From: Armigeres subalbatus
Lineage: Eukaryota > Arthropoda > Insecta > Diptera > Culicidae
DNA length: 64,000 nucleotides
NCBI RefSeq assembly: GCF_024139115.2
Contig: NC_085140.1
Location: 422,728,283-422,792,282 of the forward strand
Direction: 5' to 3'
How positions within the stretch are numbered: position 1 is the stretch's first letter; each line of letters begins with the position of its first letter. This document shows positions 1 to 11,424 of this stretch, one piece after another. Under the pieces are notes generated by a model, which was not told where the DNA came from, searched no databases, and saw only the letters and a list, made by a program, of their open reading frames with translations. The position numbers and the translations under genes were made by a program.

Positions 1-892
1 TATTACCAATGAACTGTCAAATTTCCCTGTCGCGTCGTGTCGTATCGCGTGGTCGCGTCTAGCTTCCCTTGTACACTAACTTCTCCTCTATTAGGATGGC
101 TACCAAACAGCGTTCTAAATTTGCCGAAGTGCTTTTTCATCCTGAGCCGCTGGGGGTTTCGACTAGCTTCATGGCGGATGCTTTTCTTTATTTCAGCTTG
201 CGTGCCAACAGTAGTAGCTGTGGTGGTAATAGCGACAGAGACTCCAAAGGGTTATCGCTGCCGAAGATGTTGAATTCGCTCTCCATGGAATCACGGGCGA
301 GCACGTGAATGCAGATTCAAATAGCAATCAATTGGCAAAAACTGTCGATGCAAAATAAGTAGATGGCGCCATCGTCCTAGATCTGTTCACAATCGCATAA
401 CAGATTCTTGAAAAAATGTGAATAACTTTTAATAAGGAGTTCAATTGACTTGAAGCTTGATACCTGAGGAAACATTGAATAATTGTTTAGACATCAAAAC
501 GTTTGATAACAGGTCTGGAGAATCACGGTGGTCAGAAAAAGTATTGAGAATCTCCCGAAGAATATGCTTTAATTTTGAATTCGATCGTCTTCACTGTTTT
601 ATTTCCATGCTTTCTGTAGCATGAACACAGAAACACAACACAAACATAAAATTAGATAGGCTGCATATTATAAGTATGTAAGATAAAGAGAATACATTGT
701 TTTAGACATGCAGAATCTCCTATTTGTCCAGAATAATTCGCTTGAAACAATTTCATTTACTTATTTATTTACAACACTGTTTCTGACACTGATATCTCGA
801 ACGCTAAAACGCTAAAACTATTTGATATATTTTTTATTTTTATCTTGAATCTCTGTTGAACTTTGCTTCATTATGTAGAGAAATAATTAAAG
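1..892. other. Non-coding flank, no confident gene
   Basis: AT-rich sequence after the first 300 bases. Positions 69-308 hold a 79-codon open frame on the plus strand whose internal ATG at 99 follows a pyrimidine-rich stretch ending in AG (about 85-97), which could be a 3' splice site. I do not recognise the protein and see no domain. The rest shows no coding signal. The right edge (876-892) is the left target-site duplication of the SINE that follows. Confidence 0.4.
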
Positions 893-1335
893 TTAGCTTT
901 AGCATTAGCATTGAGTATTTCGCACAAATTCGTAGGTGGTACAAGCCAAGACTATTGTATGAGAGTAGCATCACTTTCATCCGTTACCACAGATATTGAT
1001 TTGGGACTAATCATTATCTCTTAGATGAAAGCAATGCACCTTCCAATAGTCGAGATCTGTCCTGGCCACGTCCTTGCGAATGCTGAGGAAGGGGAAGGAT
1101 GGTTAGTTGGACACCTACTTAAGAAAGATGCAGAGAACTCTACGATCTCTCATAGGTGCCACGGGAGGTTTTGGGATTGTGTGGAAGATTATAACAGTAG
1201 GAATCGTTTTGGTAGAACGTGAAATACAGAAAGAACTTAGATAGCACAAAGTAGGAAAGGGACGAGCCTGAAATTGAACCCATGACCTCCTGCTTACAAG
1301 GCAGAAGCGGTAGCCACTAGACCACCGAGCTCGTC
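893..1335 (-). repeat. tRNA-derived SINE, Feilai-like, full length
   Basis: Read on the minus strand, the head (1335 down to about 1266) looks like a tRNA: an A-box-like GGTCTAGTGG, an anticodon arm with loop CTTGTAA (anticodon TGT, Thr-like) and a B-box-like GGGTTCAATTTC. A tRNA-unrelated body follows, containing the block GGACGTGGCCAGG that recurs at 14.8 and 22.6 kb. The element ends in short tandem repeats (AATGCT-type), as described for Aedes Feilai SINEs. It is flanked by a 17-bp direct duplication (tagagaaataattaaag at 876-892 and 1336-1352), which proves retroposition. The family name is from memory and unverified. Confidence 0.85.
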
Positions 1336-1352
1336 TAGAGAAATAATTAAAG

Positions 1353-2502
1353 GTGATGAAATTTTTGAAATTCAACAAAACTAAACGAAATTAAGATATC
1401 AGTTTTCGTCATTCTCAAATTCCGATGAATTTCATTTCATATCAACTAAAACAAAGTTTTACGAAATACCGTATATTTATCTCTAGCACGCATGCAATAA
1501 TACCGAACAAAAATCATATTATGTGGAAAATAAGATGAAGTTAAATAGTATGCTCAATCTTCAGCCTGTTTTTGTGACATATGCAACCTTTTTACAACTC
1601 CGAACAAAACTAGATGCTAACTTAGTCTACATTTCCCAACAGGCCAATACATTCTTCACTCTGCCTACCGTCAAGGGTCACGCTTGACACGCGTGTTTTT
1701 CTCTCTTATTTTAATCGCACTTCAACCGTATCATGTTGAGAGCTCTCCAAGTTATGACCCGGAAAGTTTTCGACTTTATACATTTGCATCTAAATTGGCT
1801 TTAAACTGCTTTTTTATACGACTGACGGCTGCCGCCAGGCAGTCCTGTCTGTCCCGGTCCTATTGTTGTGTAAGCATGTGCAGAAAAGAGCGCAAATTAT
1901 ACTCCACTCGGGGAAAGCTCCACCGTTCTGTATGCGAACAGTTAGTCAAACCGTGCCCAGGGTCATGTTCCGCACCGAATAGGGAAAAGGGCGAGGTGCC
2001 ATCCGGGAACCATTACCCCGCTCAACTCAATGTCGAGCGGCGAAGTGCAGAGACTCGACACGGCGATTAGAATACGAGGGATAAATTGTGGGATGCAAAG
2101 TTTCTTTCTGTACGCCCAGGAAAAGTTATTCGAGATTTGTGGTGCGTGAAAATTTGCTGTCAGGAAGTTTTCATCCGAGCGTCGAGGCAGCAGTGATTGT
2201 TGGACTTGATGTAACGTGGGTATCAGTTCCGAGTGTTGTCTTTATTGAAGTTTATGTTATAGGAGTTGGAGTTAGCAAAATGTGCGATTTTAGGCGTCGG
2301 TTATTGTTTTCATTCCAATTTGCCATGCGGAACAAATATACTAACAATACAATTGACTATTTTACACACAGCATCAGTGTGTCGTATTTTGACAAATTTA
2401 AAATGCATTCAGAAAATAAAAACATTGTTCTATTAGTTACACTGTAACAGAAGCTCAAGTATGATTAATATAATATAGCTTGAGCAGTAAGCAGTTTTAT
2501 TG
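1353..2502. other. Non-coding spacer with unassigned ORFs
   Basis: Plus-strand open frames of 128 codons (1684-2070) and 119 codons (2088-2447) exist, with somewhat higher GC at 1830-2080. Neither has a recognisable domain, a repeat match in the window or a believable gene structure. I treat them as chance frames. Confidence 0.4.
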
Positions 2503-3059
2503 TACAGGGGATGTCCAAAATAACTGGGATAGGCAAATTTTGGGCATAATTAGATGTGTTGTAACTATGTCAAATATTATCCGATTTGGACAATTCAGGG
2601 ATGCCTGAACTAGAAATTTAATGTAATTTCACCATATGTTCATGGAACCGACCATGGCCATTGGATACCGGAGATATTCCGGGTTTTTCGAACGTAGGTC
2701 CAGAACCGTAAATTTGTGGTGGGTATTAGGATAAGTGGAGGATAAGAAACAGAATAATATTAGTAACCACAAATAAAGTAGGCCTCTTTCTGATTTGAAC
2801 CATATGTTGAAATTTGAAATCGGACCAGTATCAAGTGAGATATGGCCATTTGTTTAGAATCGGTGCAGATCTGGAGTTTTAAAAGGGACCAGGCCACAAA
2901 TTCATTTGAATCAAGCTTTTTGACCGATCTTCCATTATGATTACATTCCAGAAGTCTTCTGTCACGTCTAGAATGAAAAAAACAACCAAAAAGACGGATT
3001 CTGAAGTCGCTGGGGTGCCCCCGGGGAACCCGTAGAGGGGACATTTCAGTTTTGGCACC

Positions 3060-3962
3060 AAAGTTAGTCGTTCGACGGTTCGTTTTTCACGTTTTTCTAT
3101 CAGGAAGCGAGGTATGAGTATAAAATGGACCATTGATGGCTATGACCGCTTCCGGGACCTACGGATTGTCCCCGGGGAACCCGTAGAAGGGGACATTCCA
3201 GTTTAAGCGCCAAAACTGGTCATTCGACGGATCGTTTTTCATGGTTTTCTATCAGGATGCGAGGTATGAGTATGAAATGGACCATTGACGACTTTGACCG
3301 CTTCCGGGACCTACGGATTGTCCCCGGAGAACCCGTAGATGGGGACACTTCTATTTTAGCGCCAAAACTGGTCGTTCGACGGTTCGTTTATCATGGTTTT
3401 CTATCAGGAAGCAAGGTATGAGTATAAAAAGGACCATTGACGGCTTTGACCGCTTCCGGGACCGATTGTCCCCAGGGAACCCATAGAAGGGACTTTTCTG
3501 TTTTAGCGCCAAAACTGGTCATTCGACGGTTCGTTTTTCATGGTTTTCTATCAGGAAATGAGGTATGAGTATTAAATGGACAATTGATGGTTTGACCGCT
3601 TCCGGGACCTACGGATTGTCCCCGGAAAACCCGTAGAAGAGGACATTCCAGTTTTAGCGTCAAAACTGGTTAATCGACGGTTCTTTTTTCATGGTTTTCT
3701 ATCAGGAAGCGAGGAATGCGTATAAAATGGACCATTGACGGCTTTTACCGCTTCCGGGACTTACGGACACTTCTGTTTTAGCGCCAAAACTGGTCGTTCG
3801 ACGGTTCGTTTTTCATGGTTTTTCTATCAGGAAGCAAGGTATTGATATAGAATGGACCATTGACGGCTTTGGCCGCTTCCAGGACCTACGGAATGTACCC
3901 GGGGGATCGTGTAGGAAGGGGCCATTCCAGTTTTAACGCCAAAATTGGTCATTCGACGGTTC
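3060..3962 (+). repeat. Left array of 152-bp repeat (about 6 units)
   Basis: The phrase around cattgacggctttgaccgc recurs at about 3131, 3283, 3434, 3581, 3733 and 3858, giving a period of 147-152 bp and one shortened last unit. Each unit contains tccccggggaacccgtaga and the short inverted motif ttttagcgccaaaac. Units differ by scattered substitutions and small indels, so the array is not freshly amplified. Orientation switches near 3962. Confidence 0.9.
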
Positions 3963-5385
3963 CCAGGGAACAAATCCGTAGGTCCCGGAAACGGTCAAAG
4001 CCGTCAATTGTCCATTTTATACTCATACCTCGCTTTCTGATAGAAAACCATGAAAAACGAACCGTCGAATGACAAGTGTTGACGCTAAAACAGAAAGGTC
4101 CCCTACGGAAATGTCTACGGGTTCCCCACGGACAATTCATAGGTCCCGAAAACGGTCAAAGCCGTCAATTGTCCATTTCATACGCATACCTCGCTTCCTG
4201 ATAGAAAACGATGGTAAACGAACCGTCGAATGGCCACTTTTGGCACTAAAACTGGAATGTCCCCTTCTACGGGTTCCCCGGGAACAATCCGTAGGTCCCG
4301 GAAGCGGTCAAAGCCGTCAATGGTCCATTTCATACTCATACCTCATGAGGTGAACCGGTCAAGGGCCGAAAACCTCATTATTAAAGTCAATAAAAAAAAA
4401 ATACTCATACCTCGCTTCCTGATAGAAATCAATGAAAACCGGACCGTCGAACGACCAGTTTTCGCGCTAAAACAGAAGTGTCCGCTTCTACGGGTTCCCC
4501 GAGGACAATGCGTAGATCTCGGAAGCGGTCAAAGTCATCAATTGTCCATTTATACTCATATCGCACTTCCTGATAGAAAACCATGAAAAACGAACCGTCG
4601 AATCACCAGTTTTGGCGCTAAAACAGAAATGTCCCCATCTACGGGTTCCCTGGGGACAATCCGTAGGTCCCGGAAGCGGTCAAAGCCATCAATTGTCCAT
4701 TTTATACGCATTCCTTGCTTCCTGATAGAAAACCATGAAAAACAAATTGTCGAATGACCAGTTTTGGCGCTAAAACTGGAATGTCCCCTTCTACGGGTTC
4801 CCCGGGGACAATCCGTAGGTCCCGGAAGCGGTCAAAGTCATCAATTGTCCATTTTATACTCATACCTCGCTTCCTGATAGAAAACCATGAAAAACGAACC
4901 GTCGAATGACCAGTTTTGGCGCTAAAACTGGAATGTCCCCTTCTACGGGTTCCCCGGGGACAATCCGTAGGTCCCGGAAGCGGTCAAAGCCATCAATTGT
5001 CCATTTTATACTCATACCTCGCTTCCTGATAGAAAACCATGAAAAACGAACCGTCGAATGACCAGTTTTGGCGCTAAAACTGGAATGTCCCCTTCTACGG
5101 GTTCCCCGGGGACAACCCATAGGTCCCGGAAGCGGTCAAAGTCATCAATTGTTCATTTTATACTCATACCTCACTTCCTGATAGAAAACCATGAAAAACG
5201 ATCCGTCGAACGACCAGTTTTGGCGCTAAAACTGGAATGTCCCCTTCTACGGGTTCCCCGGGGACAATCCGTAGGTCCCGGAAGCGGTCATAGCCATCAA
5301 TGGTCCATTTTATACTCATACCTCGCTTCCTGATAGAAAACCGTGAAAAACGAACCGTCGAATGGCTAGCTTTGGTGCCAAAACT
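3963..5385 (-). repeat. Right array of the 152-bp repeat, opposed (about 9 units)
   Basis: This is the same unit as the left array in reverse orientation. The phrase gtcaaag(c/t)catcaattgtcc recurs at about 3994, 4157, 4306, 4529, 4680, 4831, 4983, 5135 and 5287; the last four steps are almost exactly 152 bp. The right half (4600-5330) is more uniform than the left array, suggesting more recent amplification or conversion. Together the arrays would let either single strand fold into a very long imperfect hairpin. Confidence 0.9.
4345..4400 (+). mobile_element. Ultrashort hairpin retroposon, copy 1
   Basis: A 56-bp insertion sits inside one 152-bp unit, flanked by the exact 13-bp duplication atactcatacctc (4332-4344 and 4401-4413). 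It folds as an outer stem ATGAGGT/ACCTCAT and an inner stem CGGTC/GGCCG, followed by TTATTAAAG and an A-rich tail. It matches the layout of the insertions at 14431-14490 and 59660-59713. The A tail and duplication indicate L1-style target-primed reverse transcription. Because the flank is itself a repeat unit, duplication length alone is weak evidence, but neighbouring units lack this 56-bp segment. Confidence 0.75.
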
Positions 5386-5928
5386 GAAATGTCCCCTCTA
5401 CGGGTTCCCCGGGGGCACCCCAGCGACTTCAGAATCCGTCTTTTTGGTTGGTTTTTCATTCTAGACGTGACAGAAGGTTTCTGGAATGTAATCATAATGG
5501 AAGATCGGTCAAAAAGCTTGATTCAAATGAATTTGTGGCCTGTTCCCTTTTAAAACTCCCGATCGGCACCGATTCTAAGCAAATGGCCATATCTCACTTG
5601 ATACTGGTCCGATTTCCAATTTCAACATATGGTTCCAATCAGAAACACCCATACTTTATTTGTGGTTACTAATATTATTCTGTTTCTAACCACCACTTAT
5701 CCTAATACCCACCACAAATTTACGGTTCTGAACCTACCTTCGAAAAACCCGGAATATCTCCGGTATCCGATGGCCATGGTCGGTTTCATGAACATATGGT
5801 GAAACTACATTAAATTTCTAGTTCAGGCATTCCTGAATTGTCCAAATCGGATAATATTTGACATAGTTACAACACATCTAATTATGCCCAAAATTTGCCT
5901 ATCCCAGTTATTTTGGACATCCCCTGTA

Positions 5929-6606
5929 TGAGATACCTACAATTTATCAGAATCCAGCATGAGATTCATCATTGACAACCTATTTAAGGAGGCATCATGG
6001 GTTTAAAATTTTTCGTCTATCGTTAGTTTGCGAATACAACGTTTAAGGAATATCAGCTCACCACATAAGATAGATGGAGCAGAGCGCATACATGAAGCAC
6101 AGGACAGAGCTCACGGCAAATCCAAGTTTAACTTGATACGTTTGCCAAGATGGGGAATATTTTCTCCCATTTTATCCCGGCAAAACCATCAATCTTATTC
6201 TCCGGGGGTGACGTTGTTTATTTTCCATTCGACAGGAACGATTTTTCTCATCATCCCGTAGCTGAATTTTTCTCCCATCAACTGGATCATTCTTGTTCCG
6301 CCGGGAATTCGGAGATTAGAGTGATAACAATTTTATGTTTGATGCTCTCAAATATCATCAATTTTTATGATTATGTAGGTACATCTAAAAATAATAACAC
6401 GGTTGCTTAATATATGTGAAAAACAATGTTTGTTCCAGCAACCCTGCAAAAATAAACTGCTATTTCGATTTTATACTACATTTTTTGAAGAATGTTAGTT
6501 GACAGTACGTGTTTTAGTCGCCGGAAAATGTTTCACTGCAATCAATAAATCAAGTTTTATTCAAATTTTGAAAGGTCTCTTGAATAAAGACGTAATAATA
6601 AAAAAA
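5929..6606. other. Non-coding spacer
   Basis: AT-rich. Short open frames (up to 86 codons) show no domain or splice context. I see no RNA gene or terminal repeats. Confidence 0.4.
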
Positions 6607-6860
6607 AACTTCTGGGGTCTCCAGTAGGCTTGCGATTGCCAATCCGGAGATCGCGATTTCGATTCTCGGTTTGGTATTCGATGTTTTTGGGTTGGAAACA
6701 TTCTCGACTCCCTGGACATAGTGTACATACTCATGCAGTGGCGTGCATGCAAAAGCTTCCCATAAATAACTGAGGAAATACTGATAGAATACTAAGTTGA
6801 AAAGCAGACCAAGTTCCAGTTGGAATGTCGAGCCATTGGAGATGAAGAAGAATAACGAAA
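6607..6860 (+). repeat. tRNA-related SINE, second family, copy 1
   Basis: It contains a tRNA 3'-half-like segment (ggattgccaatccggagat type, then gattctcggt as B box) and a body with gggttggaaacattctcga and aactgaggaaatactgat. It ends gccattggagatgaagaagaa. The same order of blocks occurs on the minus strand at 23345-23650, where the A-box region (tagccttgcgagtaaaggc) is also kept; copy 1 has lost about 15 bases there. The GAA-type 3' end resembles mosquito SINEs of the Gecko/Feilai kind, though the name is uncertain. I found no clear target duplication. Confidence 0.7.
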
Positions 6861-8039
6861 ATTCATATACACATGGTTTTATTTTATTACTGCCAAGAGA
6901 TTTTAGGATCAAATGTTCTGAACTTTGATATCAACCGTCTAAGACGAATTAAGTACTCTCCATTTAATTCCACCAATTATTTTCGATATCTTTGCAGATA
7001 CGTATTTCTACCACAACTGTGTGGTCGTTTTCAGTGTCTCGTACTTGTCTCGGGTCGATTTCACTAAAAGAGCTTAATATATTTTTCTTTGATATCAAAT
7101 TAGTAAAGCCATGATGAATTACAAGATATTTGGCTGATGTTTCTATATGTATACACAACCACCGTGTTGATTTATTTCATGAGATGCATGGGGAAATGTT
7201 TTCTCGGCAAATCAAGGACTAAGACCCCTTTAAAACAAATTTCATGTGAACTTTGAATGGCGTGCAATCAATCACATTACTTAAAACACAAACAAGCGAA
7301 AAAGTTTAAATTTGAATCACTCTATTGATGATCCATATCCTTCGAAAATTCTCAACCATGGCGTGTTCCGTGGGAACGTGGATGTGGTGAATACATGTAT
7401 AAATACTTGATGTGAATGAACCACACCACCGTGCATGATGCACAGTTTATGTAGCCGAGACTAGTTTCCAAGCCAAAAGAAGCGAAGGTGGGATCCCCGG
7501 TAAGCTCGTCATGCGGAACTCGAAGCTGTGGCGGGTATCATCCCGAGAAGCACGCTTCTATCCCACCCCTCACCATGGATGATTTGCGAGAACCGATGGC
7601 AGATTGGTATCCAAATACGACAACGAAGATAATCGATCTCGGTCTCGTTGTCTATTTGCGATTTGTATCAGAGGATGTGATTTGGATGCGATGGATGATG
7701 AAGGTACACAGGTTTAGTTCATATTAATTATAGCCATAAAAGTACTATGAAAAAACGATGGTTGAAGCGTGATATTCGGTTAGTATTGTTGGCTGCTATC
7801 AGAGTTTTATAGTTTTCCTCCAAGGTGCATTTCATGGAATTGCCTGATAGCTTCTGAGTCTATTTATATATTTCCAGAACTGTTTCCAGCTGAAGTTACA
7901 GAAACTTTATTTCAATGATACAAATCTACAGTTCAAATTATGGACGTAGTAACCAACTGTATTCATTTGCGTACTTCCAGACTGACAGTATTTTATTTAT
8001 TATTACGTCTTAGTTGTTCTGTAAATCATTGGCAGTATC
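6861..8039. other. Non-coding spacer; possible TATA-containing promoter
   Basis: Mostly AT-rich. At about 7397 there is TATAAATA, and about 100 bases downstream a GTAAGC-like 5' splice site follows a GC-richer stretch (7480-7505). A 79-codon frame at 7488-7727 crosses it. This could be a host promoter and first exon, but no continuation is visible, so I do not annotate a gene. Confidence 0.3.
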
Positions 8040-8360
8040 ATTCAAGAACTATAAAAGTATATTGAAAGAATAAAAATGAATTTCTGTCTGTCTGAACCTT
8101 ATAGACTCCGAAACTACTGAACCGATCGGCGTGAAAACTAGTATTTTTGGCCGGGAAGGTTCTTAAGATGGTTCGAGACCCCTCCCTCCTTTGGAAGGGG
8201 GGGGCTCCCATATAAATGAAACAGAAATTTCTGCATAACCCGAAAACTAAGCAGAGAATGAATCAATTTTAGGTGAAACAAAGTTCGTGAAATAAAAATG
8301 ACTTTGAAAAAATGTTCGCCAAATTCGACATTTTTCATCCCTTACTAGGGTGATGCTGCC
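8040..8360. repeat. Dispersed repeat of unassigned family
   Basis: The phrases tctgtctgtctgaacc, ttatagactccgaaactac, gaaccgatcggcgtgaaa and gaaggggggggctcccatat are ones I associate with very common interspersed repeats of dipteran genomes. No terminal repeats or target duplication are visible and there is no second copy in the window, so the call rests on recognition only. Confidence 0.4.
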
Positions 8361-9964
8361 CCGTAGCTTTGTGCTCTTTGAGCACTTCCATATGTTATTA
8401 ACTGCGAGGTTTCTTAACCAAATTACCGCTTCATATAGTTCATGTATAAAAAGTCGGGAATGCATTTCCAAATCGTTTTTATAGGACCGGAAATCTAACT
8501 CAACTGCCATCAGTACTATGTTTCTTTCATTCTCACATCTTACCGATTAGCTAGAAAAGGTTCCTAAAGGAGAAAGAAACATGAATGTTAAGGTGATACG
8601 GGAAGCATGAACAACCATCAAATCGTCATCATTTTCATCATTGAACGCTTAACTTTTTTTCTACAACAAATATGATTTTGAAAAACTATCACCGGAGCGT
8701 GCTTACTCGCAATTTACATGCTGATACCTTTACAGTTACATCAAACAACTGAAACCCGAAATACGCCGCTGCAAAATTACGAGGTGATAATGCTACAAAG
8801 AGACAAAAGATAGGAAAAATAACACGGTGTGTAGTGCCTCCCCGAGTCACCTTAATTCCGAAAGGTTCTCCCAAACACAAACGACACGACTGTCTCTGTA
8901 ATGTAATGCTGGGGACTGGTGGCGTTACGTCGATAGAATTGCATTCACTAAGCGATGGAGACAGTCGCATCACGTGTGTTTGTTGCTTGAAAGTTGCGCT
9001 TAATGGAAAGTCTAAAAATACTAGTATCCATTCATTTAGTATAACAAATCATGGACTAAGAGTTATCCATACAATATTTACATATTTAACCTTTCTCCAT
9101 TTTCCTCTAGGTCGATGCAATTTACTTTAACCTCCAAAGGGGCAATAATAAAATTTCATCAGTACTTGTATAACTTTTCAACAAGAGCGATGCGTATTTT
9201 AACTTTGTTTATTGTATCATGTTGATTTATTATTTACCACCCTGACTAATCGAAAACCATTAGGAGGTTTTTTTTATTAGCATTTGAAATGATCTTCAGT
9301 TAAATTCATTTTTTTTAAATCATCGTAAATCGTGTCTTTGGTATAATATCTGTATGAAGGGACATGAGTTTTTCTGTCCATTGCCGATCAAAACGCCTGT
9401 CCTACTTTTCCCCATCGCATAAACGACATATGTGGAAAATTCTATAAATTTGCCCCGTGATTAATCGCCAGAAATATTGTTTCTAACCGGATCAACGTCA
9501 CGAATCGTGTATTTTGTCATTATCCTTGATTTTGAATAATGATAATCAGTGAATGTGTTGACAAAGTACAATTACTGATCAAATTTCATTTTCTCTTCAA
9601 AATAAGCACACGTAAAAAAATTTTATGTTATTTATTATTAAGATTTCTAATACTTTTTTGCCAAAGCAGGCGCTTAATAATATGTATAAGAAAAAACTTA
9701 TACATCGCATTAGTCACATACATTCCGAAACTTATACTTTTCATTAACTTATGAATGTTATTAGCTTTTTGATATGGGATCATTCATTAGATGGCATAAT
9801 GAAGAGTATAAGTATTTTCGAATGGTTTTTGCCATAACACATAAGGTTTATACGTGCAAATAAATCATCACAGCAGGCTCTGGAATTAAGAATTTTTTCA
9901 ACTAGGTTCATCGAAATTAAGTGACAAACAACTTCTCTGAAGAAATCACACTTTAAAAACGCTT
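8361..9964. other. Non-coding spacer
   Basis: AT-rich. Overlapping frames on opposite strands at 8689-9130 (94-98 codons) have no recognisable domain. A palindromic AT-rich stretch lies near 9539-9760. Nothing else is supportable. Confidence 0.4.
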
Positions 9965-9965
9965 T

Positions 9966-10203
9966 TTCGACATTGTTGTTTCAAAAGGGCGAAAGTCGCA
10001 AACGTAAACATTGACTTCTTTTGCTGATTTCAGGAAGATTAGAGACTTCTGGCGCTATTTTCCACTTCCATTCGATAGAAGACGCGGAGCGCCACCAGTT
10101 CCAAGTGGTTGTTAGCTGGGAGCGGTCCTAGTTGTTGAGAAATTTGCAGGAAAAGGCATTGTTTACGTTTGCGACATTGGCCCTTATGAAACAACAGTGT
10201 CGT
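9966..10203. repeat. Imperfect inverted repeat, MITE-like
   Basis: About 65 bases at 9966-10032 match the reverse complement of 10138-10203; the core is gtcgcaaacgtaaaca against tgtttacgtttgcgac, with gttgtttca against tgaaacaac further out. The loop of about 105 bases is GC-richer and contains a smaller complementary pair (cttctggcgct / agcgccaccag). I see no target duplication, so this may be part of a larger degraded element. Confidence 0.6.
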
Positions 10204-10600
10204 TTTGACCGATTTGCCGTTTGGGACTTTCAGGAGTTCGATCGTAGTAAGCACCGCGAACGGTTCGCGAACGAATCTTATGTCTAAATTTTGCATTCGC
10301 GCGTCACCGACGAAACAACTAGGTTCTGCAGCGTCTGTACGTAACCTCAATCTGGTGACAGATTAATAATACCTCAGCCAACCAATCACGAACTCGACTC
10401 TTGTCGGAGTCCTCGTCGGAGTCAGTTGAACGTACTACTGAACTGTCAAAAAAGTTTATTTGGCGAGGACCGAGTTCATGCATTGCCCTATGGAATGTAC
10501 TGCCGTGAATCGCATATTTGTCCCATATGGAAATAGGAAGGCACGGCAAATGCTGGGAAAAGCGTACCATTGGTACTTCGCGTACCCGAAGGAATAAAAT
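10204..10600. other. Spacer before element A
   Basis: Moderately GC-rich. Minus-strand frames of 96-103 codons overlap the hairpin arm and have no recognisable domain. The end of this stretch (about 10480-10600) may be the relic of another repeat, since it abuts the element A leader directly. Confidence 0.3.
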
Positions 10601-11040
10601 AGACCCCATCTCGCGGTCCTTAGCCTCTTACCCAGCAACTCCTATCCCTACCTCCCCGCGGTGCTGGCCGGGATACGAGCAACCTTAGGGAAGATCGGGT
10701 AACCAACCCGGTGGGAACTATGGTCGTATGCTGACAGGGAAGGGGGTTTGCTCTTCCGGAGGTGCAAATCTTATTGAGCGTCTGTTCTCCATGTCAGGAT
10801 CGGCTCACAACAGCGTCTGTTCTCCATGTTAGGGGCGGCTGATCATCGTCCGAGTGCCAGCGAGGGACTCTAAGTGAAACTGTGCACCATGGTCCACCGG
10901 AAATAAGGTGGAATGGTCCTCCGGAAATGTAGGGGGTTTGGTGTCAGGCCCTGCAAGCCTTTAAAAATCATAAGCAACGAACAATCAACAAGAGAGTACG
11001 GACCGGAACCATCGGCGAAGACCACTGCGACGAAAAGGGA

Positions 11041-11424
11041 CTAGCGATTGGAAACTCGGTTCGTGGAACTGCAAATCTCTCAACTTCATCGGGAGCACAC
11101 GCATACTCGCCGATGTGCTCAAGGACCGTGCCCAAGCCACGACGTCAAAATCATCATAGGAGATTTGAACGCTCAGGTTGGCCAAGAGGAGGAGTTTAGA
11201 CCGACTATTGGAAAGTTCAGCGCTCACTGGCTGACGAACGAAAACGGCCTACGACTAATTGATTTCGCCGCTCCCAAGAATATGGCCATTATTCGTAGCA
11301 CCTACTTCCAACACAGCCTCCCGTATCGGTACACCTGGAGATCACCACTGCAGACAGAATCACAAATCGACCACGTTCTGATTGATGGACGGTACTTCTC
11401 CGACATTATCGACTTCAGGACATA
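11041..11424 (+). pseudogene. Element A endonuclease domain, internally deleted
   Basis: The frame opens with the family start of APE-type endonucleases (DWKLGSWNCKSLNF at about 11045-11086), then jumps at about 11137 straight to IIGDLNAQVG, skipping roughly 100 residues that normally carry the catalytic glutamate (compare VALQEICW in element B). The downstream part keeps SQIDHVLID, the conserved segment before the catalytic His, but the frame stops at 11423 where SDYY follows in another frame. This protein could not be an active endonuclease. Confidence 0.85.

Larger units (their letters stand above)
2505..5926. mobile_element. Foldback DNA transposon, Tc1/mariner-like ends
   Basis: The left end begins CAGGGGATGTCCAAAATAAC and the right end is its reverse complement. 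Both are flanked by TA (2503-2504 and 5927-5928), the target duplication typical of the Tc1/mariner superfamily. The unique outer arms match over about 560 bases (2505-3065 against 5370-5926), and the homology continues inward because the internal 152-bp tandem repeats are also opposed. No transposase frame is present, so the element is non-autonomous. Short frames on both strands are shadows of the repeats. A 56-bp retroposon has inserted at 4345-4400. The superfamily call rests only on the TA duplication and the CAGGGG terminus. Confidence 0.88.

Noticed and set aside
1266..1335. Functional tRNA-Thr gene on the minus strand
   Set aside because: tRNA-like boxes are continuous with a SINE body and lie inside its target duplications, so it is a SINE head.
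1684..2447. 128- and 119-codon ORFs as host genes
   Set aside because: No recognisable domain and unrelated frames back to back; expected by chance in this amount of sequence.
3060..5385. CRISPR-like array
   Set aside because: Units of 152 bp are repeated without unique spacers, reverse orientation at the centre and sit inside a TA-flanked transposon in eukaryotic DNA.
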